From: a virus
Reading direction: 5' to 3' (one strand)
DNA: 47,308 nucleotides
IMG/VR virus record: IMGVR_UViG_3300045253_000070
Location: 1-47,308 of that record
Position numbers and translations under genes: made by a program. The notes under the pieces were generated by a model that was given only the letters and a program-made list of their open reading frames with translations, was not told where the DNA came from and ran no database searches. Within the stretch, counting starts at the first letter, position 1; the number at the start of each line of letters is the position of its first letter. Positions 24,336 to 31,880 of the stretch are shown here, piece by piece.

Positions 24336-25196
24336 TTAGGCTGCGATGGACGCTGGGGCGGCGGCGTTTAAGAGGTCGTGCCAGAACGTGCGGTCCCACG
24401 GCTTGCCGGGGTCGGGGGTGTAGCCGATCCTGTCGTGGACCCAGTCGCGTAGCGGGCCTTGCGCCCACTTGTTCAACGGGATCGGAAACCCCATGTTGTC
24501 GGTACGGTCGATGATCCTGTCCGGGACGACGCCGCGTACTGCTTCGCGTAGCAGCCGTTTCGCGACACGGTCGCGTGCGGGGAGGCCGAGGACGTAGTCG
24601 ACGATGCGGTTGTCGGTGAACGGTGCGCGGGCTTCGACGTTGTGGGCGGCCATGCATTGGTCGTCTACGGCGAGGAGGTCGGGGAGCCGGTCGTAGTCGT
24701 AGGCGAGGGCGTCCTCGAGCGTGGTGGGGTAGCCGGCCGGGGTGTTGGCGGTCGGGTAGTTGTCCGGTAGCTTCTCGCCCGCGACTGCGAGTAGGCGGGG
24801 GTAGCCGCCGAACAACTCGTCCGACCCTTCGCCCGAAAGGGCGACCTTGATGCCGCATTCGGCCAAATGTTTCCCGACCATGTACTGGCCGAACGTCCCC
24901 ATCCCCTGGTACGGCGGCGCGAGGCTCGGGACCATGTCGTCGAAGTAGTCGATGACGTCTTGCGGGACGATCAGGATCTCATGGTGCTCACCGGCACCAA
25001 CAAGGCGCGAGTATTGGAGCTCTGAGAAGCCTGGCTCGTTGTAGTAGCCCGTGAACGTCGGCGTGTCCCCGGCGAGCGCGGCGACTGTGGAACTGTCGAC
25101 GCCGCCGGACAACACGACGCCGACAGGCTCGTTGGTGTCGAGTGATGTTTCGACTGCTTCCCGGATGAGGCCGAGTAGGTGCTTAGGGTCCGCCAT
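24336..25196 (-). CDS. Asparagine synthase-like amidotransferase domain (no glutaminase half)
   Basis: 286 residues from MADPKHLLGLIREAVETSLD. PP-loop SGGVDSS at 30-36, then LSGEGSDELFGGYPR and VEARAPFTDNRIVDYVLGLP, and LLREAVRGVVP ... MGFPIPLNKW are hallmark asparagine-synthase C-domain motifs. The N-terminal glutamine amidotransferase half is absent, so it would use free ammonia or another donor, or adenylate a carboxylate only. The canonical RxKxGF stretch reads RTDNMGF, with the Lys missing. Within a sugar cassette it may amidate a sugar acid or an amino-acid substituent. Confidence 0.8.
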   Translation of the reverse strand: MADPKHLLGLIREAVETSLDTNEPVGVVLSGGVDSSTVAALAGDTPTFTGYYNEPGFSELQYSRLVGAGEHHEILIVPQDVIDYFDDMVPSLAPPYQGMGTFGQYMVGKHLAECGIKVALSGEGSDELFGGYPRLLAVAGEKLPDNYPTANTPAGYPTTLEDALAYDYDRLPDLLAVDDQCMAAHNVEARAPFTDNRIVDYVLGLPARDRVAKRLLREAVRGVVPDRIIDRTDNMGFPIPLNKWAQGPLRDWVHDRIGYTPDPGKPWDRTFWHDLLNAAAPASIAA

Positions 25197-25198
25197 TC

Positions 25199-26068
25199 CT
25201 AGCCTTTCAGTGTGAGATGGGTGTACGTGTCGGTGACGCCGCGTTCGCGGTACCAGTCGACGGCCGCCTTCACGCCGACGTCGAGCCCTGTCTCTGGTTT
25301 CCAGCCGAAGAAGAGTTCTGTGACGAACCCTTCGAGTTCCATCTGTTTGACGTCGTCTTCGGGGGCGGCCACGATTTCGGGGGGTGGCCCCGTCGAGAAT
25401 CCGCCGGCTACGACGACGGCCCTGTACAGGTCTTCGATCAGGTACGGGGCGCCGGTGCAGACGTCGAACTTGCCTTCGGCGCCGGTGTAGATCGCGGCCG
25501 TTACGAGGTCGACGAGGTCGCCGATGTACACCATTTCGCGGCGCGTGTCGACGACAGTGCATGGGTCGCCGTTGGTGAGCCGTTTGTAGAACGTCGGGAT
25601 CGGGCCGCTGAGATTCCTGGGGCCGTAGATGTTGGCGAGCCGGAAGATCAACGCCGAGACGCCGCTAAGCGCGATGTACTGCTCCCCGGCGATCTTGCTG
25701 ATCGCGTACGACGAGATGGGGGGTAACGCGGTCTGGAAGTAGATGAGCCGCGCCCCGTGATGCTTCGCGACGTTGATCGCGTTGATGGTCCCCGCGATGT
25801 TGGTGTCGGTGTCGCGGTGCCACAGGTTCGGGTCCGAGTAGGACGCGGCGCAGTGGATGACGAGTTCTGGTTCGAGCTCGTTCGCGATTGTGTAGAACGA
25901 GCGACGGTCTGTGATGTCGGCTTCGGCGAGCGCGTCGCCTGGCTGGACGTTGTCGCGGCGGCCTGTCAGGTAGTTGTCGACGCCCCAGACTGTGTGGCCG
26001 TGCGCGAGGAGCCTGTCGGTTAGGTGCGAGCCGATGAACCCGGCCGCGCCGGTGACTAGTACACGCAT
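25199..26068 (-). CDS. NAD-dependent nucleotide-sugar epimerase/dehydratase
   Basis: 289 residues, short-chain extended family. Rossmann motif GAAGFIG (7-13), and the catalytic Tyr121/Lys125 in YAISK, with SS at 119-120. Later RLANIYGPRN and REMVYIGDLVDLV are typical of UDP- or dTDP-sugar epimerases and dehydratases. It would make the sugar donor for the glycosyltransferases next to it. The stop is 2 bases before the asparagine-synthase-like ATG. Confidence 0.88.
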   Translation of the reverse strand: MRVLVTGAAGFIGSHLTDRLLAHGHTVWGVDNYLTGRRDNVQPGDALAEADITDRRSFYTIANELEPELVIHCAASYSDPNLWHRDTDTNIAGTINAINVAKHHGARLIYFQTALPPISSYAISKIAGEQYIALSGVSALIFRLANIYGPRNLSGPIPTFYKRLTNGDPCTVVDTRREMVYIGDLVDLVTAAIYTGAEGKFDVCTGAPYLIEDLYRAVVVAGGFSTGPPPEIVAAPEDDVKQMELEGFVTELFFGWKPETGLDVGVKAAVDWYRERGVTDTYTHLTLKG

Positions 26069-26090
26069 GAGAATCCCGCCCTTCGGTTGG

Positions 26091-26642
26091 TTAGGCTGCT
26101 ACGGCCCAGCGGTTACGTGAATCGCCCGCCGCGTTTATGCGGTAGGTCCAGACGACTTCGGGGCAGCAGACGAACCGTGCCCCATGCGCCAACAGCCGGC
26201 GCCAGAGGTCGAGGTCTTCCATGACGTCGAGGTCTTCCCGGAACCCGCCGACCTCCAGAAACATGGCCCGCCGTACGAGGCAGGTGACGGGGATGAAGCC
26301 TTTGGCGCGCAATAGCGCGTCGGGCCGGTAGAGCCGGTTGGGTGTCCAGGTGTTGTTGCCGGTGACGCGGCACCACGGGTACACCACATCCGCCCGGTCG
26401 GCGTAGCGGAGGATGGTTTCTACGGCGTCAGCGTCGAGGAGGTCGTCGTCGTCGAGAAACAGCACCCACTCGGCGCGGGTTTTACGCGCGAGTCGGTTGC
26501 GTATGTGTGCGGGGCCGCTTCTTCGGTCGTCGGTGGCGACCAGGTGCCGCACTGGAACCGTTTGCTCCCGGACGGACTGTGTGCATTCCGCTAACAGGTC
26601 TTCCCGGCCTTGGACGGTCGGGGTGATGATGGACACGCTCAT
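26091..26642 (-). CDS. Glycosyltransferase, family 2-like, short
   Basis: 183 residues. MSVSIITPTVQGREDLLAEC is a classic GT2 start; metal motif FLDDDDLLD (62-70), then TCLVRRAMFLEVGGFREDLD and EDLDLWRRLL, the conserved acceptor-side motif. No transmembrane segment. The first 161 bases overlap the upstream gene in another frame. A second cytoplasmic sugar transferase of the cassette. Confidence 0.8.
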   Translation of the reverse strand: MSVSIITPTVQGREDLLAECTQSVREQTVPVRHLVATDDRRSGPAHIRNRLARKTRAEWVLFLDDDDLLDADAVETILRYADRADVVYPWCRVTGNNTWTPNRLYRPDALLRAKGFIPVTCLVRRAMFLEVGGFREDLDVMEDLDLWRRLLAHGARFVCCPEVVWTYRINAAGDSRNRWAVAA

Positions 26643-27741
26643 AGAAGTCCGCCCATTCCTTTTTGTGCCTGTCGAGGCTGTACTCGCGTGCTTTCGCGCG
26701 TGCGGCTTCGCCCATCCGTCGGCGGAGCTCGGGGTCGAGGAGCGCGTCGAGCGCCCGGACCCACTGGGCCGGTTTCGCTGCGAGGAACCCGTCGATACCG
26801 TCGTTGATGAACTCGCGGTACTGCTGCGTCGGGGTGGCGACGGGAACGATCCCGCACGCGCTGTACTCGAGGCCTTTCAGCCAGCTTTTGCATTCGTTGA
26901 AGCCGCCGGACGCTAACGGGACAAGCCCGATGTCCATGACAGCGGCAATGTCTGCGAGGTCGCCGTGGCGGAACTCGACGGCCTGCGTAGACACCCTTTG
27001 CGCGACAGGGATCCCGAGGAGATCATGGGCCGTGGGGTCGCCGGCGCAGACGAACTCGACGTGCGGGTTGCGTTCGAGCCAGGGGCCGATGACGCCGCGC
27101 AGCACTTGCAGGTCGCCGGTCCGCCATTTGGATGCGCCCATCCAGCCCACCCGTAGCCGCCGCCGGTTAGCCTCCCAGGGCGGGACGACGTTCTCCCACA
27201 TCGGCCAGTGGAGGTAGTTCGGGATCACCGTGACGTCCGTCTGCAACCCCTCGTACATGTCCTTGAGCGCAGGCGTCGCGACCGTCAACGCGTCAGCCAA
27301 CTTGAATGTTTCGTGTAGGTGGTCGCGGTTCCGGTCCGGATGCAACCTAGGATCGGTCCCCTCGAGAGCGGGGTTCCACGCCGGGATCCCGTGGTGGGCG
27401 TCGTCGCACTCCGCCACCACGGTGATCCCACGCTGCTTCCAATCCTTGATAAGCGGCGGCAGCACACTGTCAAGCTGCATCTGGACGACAACCACGTCCG
27501 GCTCCAACGCCGGGATCAGCCTGTCCACGCCCACGACCTGCACGAGCCGGTGGCCGTCACCATCCACGACATCCGTCTCAACGACCTGGCGGAAGTTGAT
27601 GAGGAGCTGGTCGCCGTCCTCGTGCGCCGTAAACGGACACAAGAACGCGTCCCAACCCCTCGCCCGCAAATACTGGGCGGGGAACAGGCACCGGTACATG
27701 CCGGCCCCATCAACGTTCGCCGTCAAATAGACGATCCTCAA
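26482..27741 (-). CDS. Glycosyltransferase, GT4/GT-B-like, with read-through tail
   Basis: 419 residues; the TTG start overlaps the previous TGA as TTGA. MRIVYLTANVDGAGMYRCLF and the C-terminal motif KGLEYSACGIVPVATPT (normally E-x7-E in GT4) with YREFINDGIDGFL fit a GT-B enzyme. After about residue 367 (ADFYERV) the frame continues in a Pro/Arg/His-rich tail over 161 bases that overlap the next GT2 gene, so the tail is probably read-through after loss of a natural stop. It would add a sugar from a nucleotide donor. Confidence 0.75.
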   Translation of the reverse strand: MRIVYLTANVDGAGMYRCLFPAQYLRARGWDAFLCPFTAHEDGDQLLINFRQVVETDVVDGDGHRLVQVVGVDRLIPALEPDVVVVQMQLDSVLPPLIKDWKQRGITVVAECDDAHHGIPAWNPALEGTDPRLHPDRNRDHLHETFKLADALTVATPALKDMYEGLQTDVTVIPNYLHWPMWENVVPPWEANRRRLRVGWMGASKWRTGDLQVLRGVIGPWLERNPHVEFVCAGDPTAHDLLGIPVAQRVSTQAVEFRHGDLADIAAVMDIGLVPLASGGFNECKSWLKGLEYSACGIVPVATPTQQYREFINDGIDGFLAAKPAQWVRALDALLDPELRRRMGEAARAKAREYSLDRHKKEWADFYERVHHHPDRPRPGRPVSGMHTVRPGANGSSAAPGRHRRPKKRPRTHTQPTRA

Positions 27742-28013
27742 GAACCGTCACCCTCCGGCCAGTGGTACGCGACCTCATGGCAGAACCCGCGCTCATGCCA
27801 CTGCGGCAACCCCTGAGAACCCAAAGCGTTCGCCGACAGCTTCGACAGCCACCGGTGACCGTCATCGCCCTGCCACTCCGCCACCAGCACCCAGCCCGTC
27901 AACACCCCAGCATCCGGAACCTCAGAATCCTCGTCCGACGACTCCGACCGCCACGGCGTCGACTCGCTAATCGCCCTGTGCAGAACCTCCCTGGTCGTCT
28001 CCTCGTCCGCCAT
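27738..28013 (-). CDS. Conserved phage protein, unknown
   Basis: 91 residues from MADEETTREVLHRAISESTP. The C-terminal part (TGWVLVAEWQGDDGHRWLSK ... LPQWHERGFCHEV) resembles small proteins found widely in actinobacterial phages; function unknown. An acidic stretch (SSDEDSEVPD) is in the middle. Overlaps the ribbon-helix-helix gene by 47 bases and the glycosyltransferase by 4. Confidence 0.65.
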   Translation of the reverse strand: MADEETTREVLHRAISESTPWRSESSDEDSEVPDAGVLTGWVLVAEWQGDDGHRWLSKLSANALGSQGLPQWHERGFCHEVAYHWPEGDGS

Positions 28014-28164
28014 CAGAAGCCTCCAAAAGTCGCTCAAGATCAGCCGTCTCATTCAAAGCCCGGCGCACCCACGCGTTCAACGACAAACCCGCAGCGTCAG
28101 CACGAACCCGCCACGCGGCCCACTCAAAAGACAAAGCCCTAATCGACCTAGTAATGCTCGCCAC
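27967..28164 (-). CDS. Ribbon-helix-helix protein at head of late operon
   Basis: About 65 residues from GTG at 28164 (an ATG at 28203 would add 13). The core ITRSIRALSFEWAAWRVRAD-AAGLSLNAWVRRAL has the RHH pattern: a beta strand, then two helices with the G-S/N-hydrophobic turn. It probably binds DNA as a dimer and may regulate the late operon, because it is first in the block and palindromes lie just upstream. The Gly/Asp-rich end is likely disordered. Confidence 0.6.
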   Translation of the reverse strand: MASITRSIRALSFEWAAWRVRADAAGLSLNAWVRRALNETADLERLLEASDGGRGDDQGGSAQGD

Positions 28165-28416
28165 CCGCAACACCCCCACCCAAAACCGGGGAACCCTTGC
28201 CATTTCCAGCAAAAAAATGAGACGGCTGGATAGCCCTACCTGTGGGAGACGGGGTTTAACATCCCCAGCCTAACCCGCCCGCCGGCGCATGGAACACAGG
28301 AAACAGGCATCCGCATTAGGCTTTGTTAAGCCAAGTAGTAGCCTGGTATGCGTTACAACTAGGTATTAGAGCTGCTTGTGACACCAAAAGAGCCCGGTTT
28401 ACAGTGTAAGACGCCG
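28165..28416. promoter_or_regulatory. Late operon upstream region with palindromes
   Basis: No convincing gene. It holds GGCTT-TGTT-AAGCC (28319-28332), an 11-base palindrome TTACA-G-TGTAA (28399-28409), and GGGG-8-CCCC (28251-28266). These could be operators or hairpins. The late promoter should lie here or upstream of 28650, but no clear -35/-10 pair was found on the minus strand. Confidence 0.4.
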
Positions 28417-28650
28417 CTACAGCGGGCTGGTGCGACCACGGCCTGGCTTGGTTTGCTTGCGTGTCGGCTGGTGGTTGGTGGCCCAGGTCAGCAAGCAGCC
28501 GGCGCTACAGAGCTCGAGCGTGTCGGTAGGCGTATCCAGTACGTACCACTTGGCTTGTCTCAGCTGGTCTAGCTGCTCATCGTCCGGGTGCGTCGACAGC
28601 GTCAGGCTTGTCTCGCAGGAGTCGCAGGTTACGAACGCCTTACGAGCCAT
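28417..28650 (-). CDS. Small zinc-binding protein
   Basis: 77 residues, ATG with AGGAGC upstream. CDSCE at 9-13 and CSAGC at about 48-52 give a CxxC-x-CxxxC zinc site, with a basic C-terminal tail (TRKQTKPGRGRTSPL). Such small zinc proteins are common in actinophages. Its own transcript may run into the late block downstream. Confidence 0.65.
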   Translation of the reverse strand: MARKAFVTCDSCETSLTLSTHPDDEQLDQLRQAKWYVLDTPTDTLELCSAGCLLTWATNHQPTRKQTKPGRGRTSPL

Positions 28651-28738
28651 GCCAGCGCTCCTAGAGTTGTGAGGGTGTACGGTTGCGCACCCTTCGGGAT
28701 GCGCCTAGAGCCGCTTTGTAAAGTCTGTGGCGGATCGC

Positions 28739-28767
28739 TTGACAGCGTGGCCGCAAGGGTGTAGACC
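28739..28767 (+). promoter_or_regulatory. Promoter for plus-strand gene 28807
   Basis: TTGACA (28739-28744, perfect -35), a 17-base spacer and TAGACC (28762-28767, partial -10) precede the AAGGAGG ribosome site and ATG at 28807. It reads opposite to the neighbouring small zinc gene. Confidence 0.6.
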
Positions 28768-28806
28768 TCCGCTCGTCTAGTTCCCGATTGGCAAGGAGGC
28801 TACGAG

Positions 28807-29175
28807 ATGGACGCAGAGACAGACACCACGTACAACGGTTGGAGCAACTATCCGACCTGGGCCGTAAACCTTTGGCTCTCCAATGATCGCGGCCTCTATG
28901 AGGCCACCGCAGAACTCGTCGAGATCACCGCTCGGGCTGGCGCGCATCACGACAACATCGGCTCGGGCATCTGGACGGAGGAGCAGGCGATCCTTTTCAC
29001 GGTCGAGGACGCGCTCAAAGCGTGGGTCTCGGATGATCTGGTGCCCGCCGAGTACGACAAGGCCACGATGCTGGCTGACCTGATCGGTTACGCGCTAGGC
29101 GAAGTCAACTGGTCAGAGATCGCGACAGCGTGGCTCGAGACCGTAAACGATTCCGTGGTGACGCCGGGGAACTAG
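28807..29175 (+). CDS. Phage protein of the YNGWSNYxTW family, only plus-strand standard gene
   Basis: 122 residues, AAGGAGG 6-7 bases before ATG. The motif YNGWSNYPTWAVNLWLSND at 9-27 belongs to a family seen in many phages and plasmids, of unknown function; the remainder is acidic and helical (ARAGAHHDNIGSGIWTEEQA, VEDALKAWVSDDLVPAEYDK). It has its own promoter and a probable terminator, standing between the two minus-strand blocks, so it may be expressed independently, for example in lysogeny. Confidence 0.8.
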   Translation: MDAETDTTYNGWSNYPTWAVNLWLSNDRGLYEATAELVEITARAGAHHDNIGSGIWTEEQAILFTVEDALKAWVSDDLVPAEYDKATMLADLIGYALGEVNWSEIATAWLETVNDSVVTPGN

Positions 29176-29198
29176 ACAACCTCGACCTCTGTCCACGG

Positions 29199-29238
29199 AA
29201 CGAGAGCGCCTCCAGCAATGGGGGCGTTCCTCGTTTGC
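29199..29238. terminator. Probable bidirectional terminator
   Basis: AACGAG-AG-CGCC (29199-29210) pairs with GGCG-TTC-CTCGTT (29223-29235) around a 12-base loop, followed by TTT on the plus strand and preceded by AA runs on the minus side. It lies between the plus-strand gene and the end of the early block, where both transcripts should stop. The internal loop and short U-run make it weaker than a classic terminator. Confidence 0.45.
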
Positions 29239-29363
29239 GCGTCCGGCGGGGCGCGCGCTAGAACGTCAAGGGGGTGCGGAGAGCGCACTACTCCCTGAGT
29301 CGCGCCTGATGGTCGCAGACCCATCGGACGGCACGCCCTACCGGTCGCGGCGAGCGCCAAACA
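29236..29363. other. Non-coding spacer at end of early block
   Basis: Past the hairpin I see no coding frame with a ribosome site and no repeat. It separates convergent transcription units. Confidence 0.4.
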
Positions 29364-29834
29364 TCACGCCGCGCGGAGCATCTCCTGGGGTAAGTACGGC
29401 TCGCCTTTGAACAACGCTTCGATCCTGTCCAGCGCCGACTCGACCAGCGGCGTCCGCACCCACCGAGGCCACGACGCGAGAACCACGTCCCATTCGTTCG
29501 CTGCGCGGTCGCTGTCCGGGAGTTTGGCGTAGCTCAGGACCTCCGAGTGTGTGGGCACGTCCTTGAACGTCACCGCCTCGTCCTTGCCGCGCTTCCCGAT
29601 GAGCCTGCGCCGGCTGATCTGCGGATCAACGTACCGGGCCAACAGCTGCCGCGCCTGCTTAGGGCGCTCACCCGACAGGACGTGCAAACAGCGCTCGAGC
29701 TCGCGGAACGACTCGTTCCAGCAGGCAGGCATGAGCGGCGCCGCGCCGTCCCCTGTCCCCGTCGACCGCTCAAGGGTGCATTCAGCGTCTCGGTACCGTC
29801 TCAACAGTTCGATGATCGTGTCACGCTTCGTCAC
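29364..29834 (-). CDS. Conserved hypothetical early protein (156 residues)
   Basis: GTG start (GTGACGAAGCGTGAC) overlapping the TGA of the gene upstream. MTKRDTIIELLRRYRDAECT begins a helical N-terminal part, followed by SFRELERCLHVLSGERPKQA and a basic strip QISRRRLIGKRGKDEA. Two cysteines only. No family recognised. It is the last gene of the early operon. Confidence 0.65.
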   Translation of the reverse strand: MTKRDTIIELLRRYRDAECTLERSTGTGDGAAPLMPACWNESFRELERCLHVLSGERPKQARQLLARYVDPQISRRRLIGKRGKDEAVTFKDVPTHSEVLSYAKLPDSDRAANEWDVVLASWPRWVRTPLVESALDRIEALFKGEPYLPQEMLRAA

Positions 29835-30118
29835 GTCGTTTCCTCCTCAATCACGGCCGCCAGAATCGGATCCGCCTCAGTTAGCGCCGCTGACGCAGCG
29901 CCTAGAACGTCTATGTCATGCATGACCCGGTAGTGATCCTCAAGGCTGGTTGTTGGCGGTAGGTGCAGCGCGCCGCAGCCGTGGACACACACCGGGAGCG
30001 TCACCGGGGCGAAATCCTCGGCGGCCAGGTGGGCGCGGAGCGCCTGGAACCGCGCGTTGGCGCGTTCAAGGTCGGATTGGATCTCCCCGACGAGCTTCAC
30101 GATCGGATGCACCGTCAA
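29831..30118 (-). CDS. Small protein with C2H2-like motif
   Basis: 95 residues from TTG at 30118 (TTGA overlap). Helix-rich first part (KLVGEIQSDLERANARFQAL) followed by VCVHGCGALHLPPTTSLEDHYRVMH, which has C-x3-C-x12-H-x4-H spacing like a zinc finger. It may bind nucleic acid. Lies next to a possible replication protein. Confidence 0.6.
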   Translation of the reverse strand: MTVHPIVKLVGEIQSDLERANARFQALRAHLAAEDFAPVTLPVCVHGCGALHLPPTTSLEDHYRVMHDIDVLGAASAALTEADPILAAVIEEETT

Positions 30119-30366
30119 GGCTTGCCTTCCCACTCGTACGGGGCGGGTTCTTGGCATGTGACGCAGAAGTGTTTCCACGTCCAGGCCGCGTGCTCACCGT
30201 TTGCGCCGCCCGGAAAGTTGTGACCGTGGCGAGCGCAAGAGCGCGCTCTCAGCCACCACTCAATCCGTTGAAGCCAGCGCCATTTTTGCGCGTACGGGTA
30301 GGTGCCGTACCAGCCGCTCCCGCGCCGCCAATCCCTGAGCGCGTGCTTGAACTCGTACCAGCTCAC
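30115..30366 (-). CDS. Small Trp-rich, Cys/His protein
   Basis: 83 residues, GTG overlapping the upstream TGA. Basic, with many Trp (MSWYEFKHALRDWRRGSGWY) and a possible zinc site CARHGHNFPGG ... KHFCVTC. No family recognised. Part of the run of short zinc-type genes. Confidence 0.55.
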   Translation of the reverse strand: MSWYEFKHALRDWRRGSGWYGTYPYAQKWRWLQRIEWWLRARSCARHGHNFPGGANGEHAAWTWKHFCVTCQEPAPYEWEGKP

Positions 30367-30932
30367 GATGCGACTCGCAGGACGGTGGGACAGTCAGCGA
30401 CGTGGAGGTTCCCGCCTATCCCGCATTCTTGACAAACCCGGCCGCTTTTCCGCGTACGCGGTTCAAGCTCGGATTCGTATTCACCTTCAACTTCACCTTC
30501 AACTTCACTAGCCGGATCGCCGCCACGTTTTAGCGGCTCCGTAGCGTTAGAATCGTCGGGTTTGCTGGGGTTTCGTTCACTATCCTGCTGGTTCTTCCAC
30601 TGCTTGTTCCATTGTTTCCAGCCTGTTATTTCGACGTAGGTGATGCGTCCCGAGCGTCTCTTACGCGTCTGTTTGTTGCGTCCGCAAAACGTTGTGAACG
30701 CGTCAAACGTGAATGCGGTAGCTGTCGCCCCCAGCTTCGTCCACGCCTCAGCCTCGGACGTGTGCGTGAAGATCCCCTGCGCCGGTTCGCGCTTAGCGGC
30801 GGCTAACAGAAGGACCCAGGTGCAGAGTCCTTCCATGCCCCATTTGTCGTACAGACGCGTCCCGAACGGGGTGAAAGCGACCAAAACATCGACGGGGACG
30901 TAGCGCCTACGGCGCGCGTCAGGTGTGCTCAT
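30363..30932 (-). CDS. Possible replication initiation / replisome organiser protein
   Basis: 189 residues from ATG at 30932, GGAG upstream. The N-terminal ~110 residues (RYVPVDVLVAFTPFGTRLYD ... WGMEGLCTWVLLLAAAKREP ... YVEITGWKQWNKQWKNQQDS) look like the N-terminal domain of phage replisome organisers, and the acidic end (SEVEGEVEGEYESELEPRTR) carries a CQECG ... CP metal site. Just upstream are inverted repeats that could be an origin or operator. No polymerase or helicase is encoded, so it would recruit host machinery. Confidence 0.45.
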   Translation of the reverse strand: MSTPDARRRRYVPVDVLVAFTPFGTRLYDKWGMEGLCTWVLLLAAAKREPAQGIFTHTSEAEAWTKLGATATAFTFDAFTTFCGRNKQTRKRRSGRITYVEITGWKQWNKQWKNQQDSERNPSKPDDSNATEPLKRGGDPASEVEGEVEGEYESELEPRTRKSGRVCQECGIGGNLHVADCPTVLRVAS

Positions 30933-31095
30933 TGCAAGCTCCAATCGTGGACTGTGACTACCACGAATCTACCTGCAATACCGGACAGAAAAGCCGGGGC
31001 GACGGAGCGTGTACCGTCACAGTCCACGACGCCGCCCCAGCAGCTTGCGAGCCTACACACCGAGCCTGCCCGCGCGACCCAAAGGGCGCGCAACC
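30933..31095. promoter_or_regulatory. Non-coding region with large inverted repeats (origin or operator candidate)
   Basis: TCGTGGACTGTGAC (30945-30958) is repeated as its exact complement GTCACAGTCCACGA (31016-31029), 14 bp each, 57 bases apart. Inside, TCGTGG (30945-30950) and CCACGA (30961-30966) form a second, 6-bp inverted pair. The gap contains no gene. Directly before the likely replication gene, this is the best candidate for replication origin or a regulatory site in the early block. Confidence 0.55.
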
Positions 31096-31599
31096 TCAAG
31101 CCGCCACACCCATCGCGTCGGCTCGCCTGTCCCCCACCCACAAAGACGCAGGGACGAACGGGCGAATCTCACGCGGGATCGAGTTCATGCAGAAGTCCTC
31201 GCTGTCGACCAGGACAGGTTGGCCCGATTCGCGGCCTGCTTGGGTTGCGCGGTTCCCGCGCGGCAGGTAACGCCAACGGCGGGACAGGATCCGCTGGATC
31301 TCCTCGAGATCGGATGGACGCCAAAGGTAGATTTCGGCGCCTGCTTTCGCGAGGGCGTCGAGCCACGTCACCTGCTCCGGCCGCAGCTTCCCCTTCGCGG
31401 TCTTCAACTCCGCCCAGATCGCTCTTTCGCGTACGAGGATCAGGTCGGGTATTCCGGCGGCGAGTTTGTCGCCGACGAACACGCCAGGCCGCACCTGCCG
31501 GCGCGAATCGTGGTGGTGGCCGGGAAGCCAGCCGTACAGGGTCGCGAGCTCGATCACCTGCGCTTGGAACTCAGCTTCGGTCATAGCGCCCTTGGTCAC
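31096..31599 (-). CDS. VRR-NUC domain nuclease
   Basis: 167 residues from GTG at 31599 (GTGA overlap; leader VTKGAMTEAEF). The VRR-NUC core is seen: TEAEFQAQVIELATLYGWLP, then the metal site GIPDLILVRERAIWAELKTA (D52, E64, K66) and a Q in PEQVTWLDAL. These enzymes cut branched DNA such as Holliday junctions and occur in phage recombination and replication modules. The C-terminal 65 residues (PRGNRATQAGRESGQPVLVD) are an extension. Confidence 0.85.
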   Translation of the reverse strand: MTKGAMTEAEFQAQVIELATLYGWLPGHHHDSRRQVRPGVFVGDKLAAGIPDLILVRERAIWAELKTAKGKLRPEQVTWLDALAKAGAEIYLWRPSDLEEIQRILSRRWRYLPRGNRATQAGRESGQPVLVDSEDFCMNSIPREIRPFVPASLWVGDRRADAMGVAA

Positions 31600-31880
31600 G
31601 CTGACCACCGCCCGCACACGTCCCACCACTTCGCCCGGTACGTCTTGCGATCCGTGAACAGCCGCCCCCACATCAGACCGACGTGGAGAACGCGCCGGGT
31701 GCGTCCCTGGTGAACCTCGTAGCCCCACTGAGCGACGTGGAGCGCGACGTAGGGGCGGCGGCGGTTGAACCACGGCAGATGAATGGCGAACTCGAACGGG
31801 TGCAGTTCGTCCACGAACCACCACGACCGCCGGGGGGCATCGCCCTGCGCCGTAGCGCCCTTGGGGTGATCAGCAGTCAT
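31596..31880 (-). CDS. Small Trp/Arg-rich protein, unknown
   Basis: 94 residues from MTADHPKGATAQGDAPRRSW. Rich in W, R and H (HLPWFNRRRPYVALHVAQWG). Its first codons carry the AAGGGCGCT leader element shared with several neighbouring genes. No family recognised. Confidence 0.55.
   Translation of the reverse strand: MTADHPKGATAQGDAPRRSWWFVDELHPFEFAIHLPWFNRRRPYVALHVAQWGYEVHQGRTRRVLHVGLMWGRLFTDRKTYRAKWWDVCGRWSA

Noticed and set aside
29172-29360. 62-codon minus-strand frame between the two blocks
   Set aside because: No ribosome site, Pro/Ala/Arg-rich, and it covers the likely terminator hairpin.
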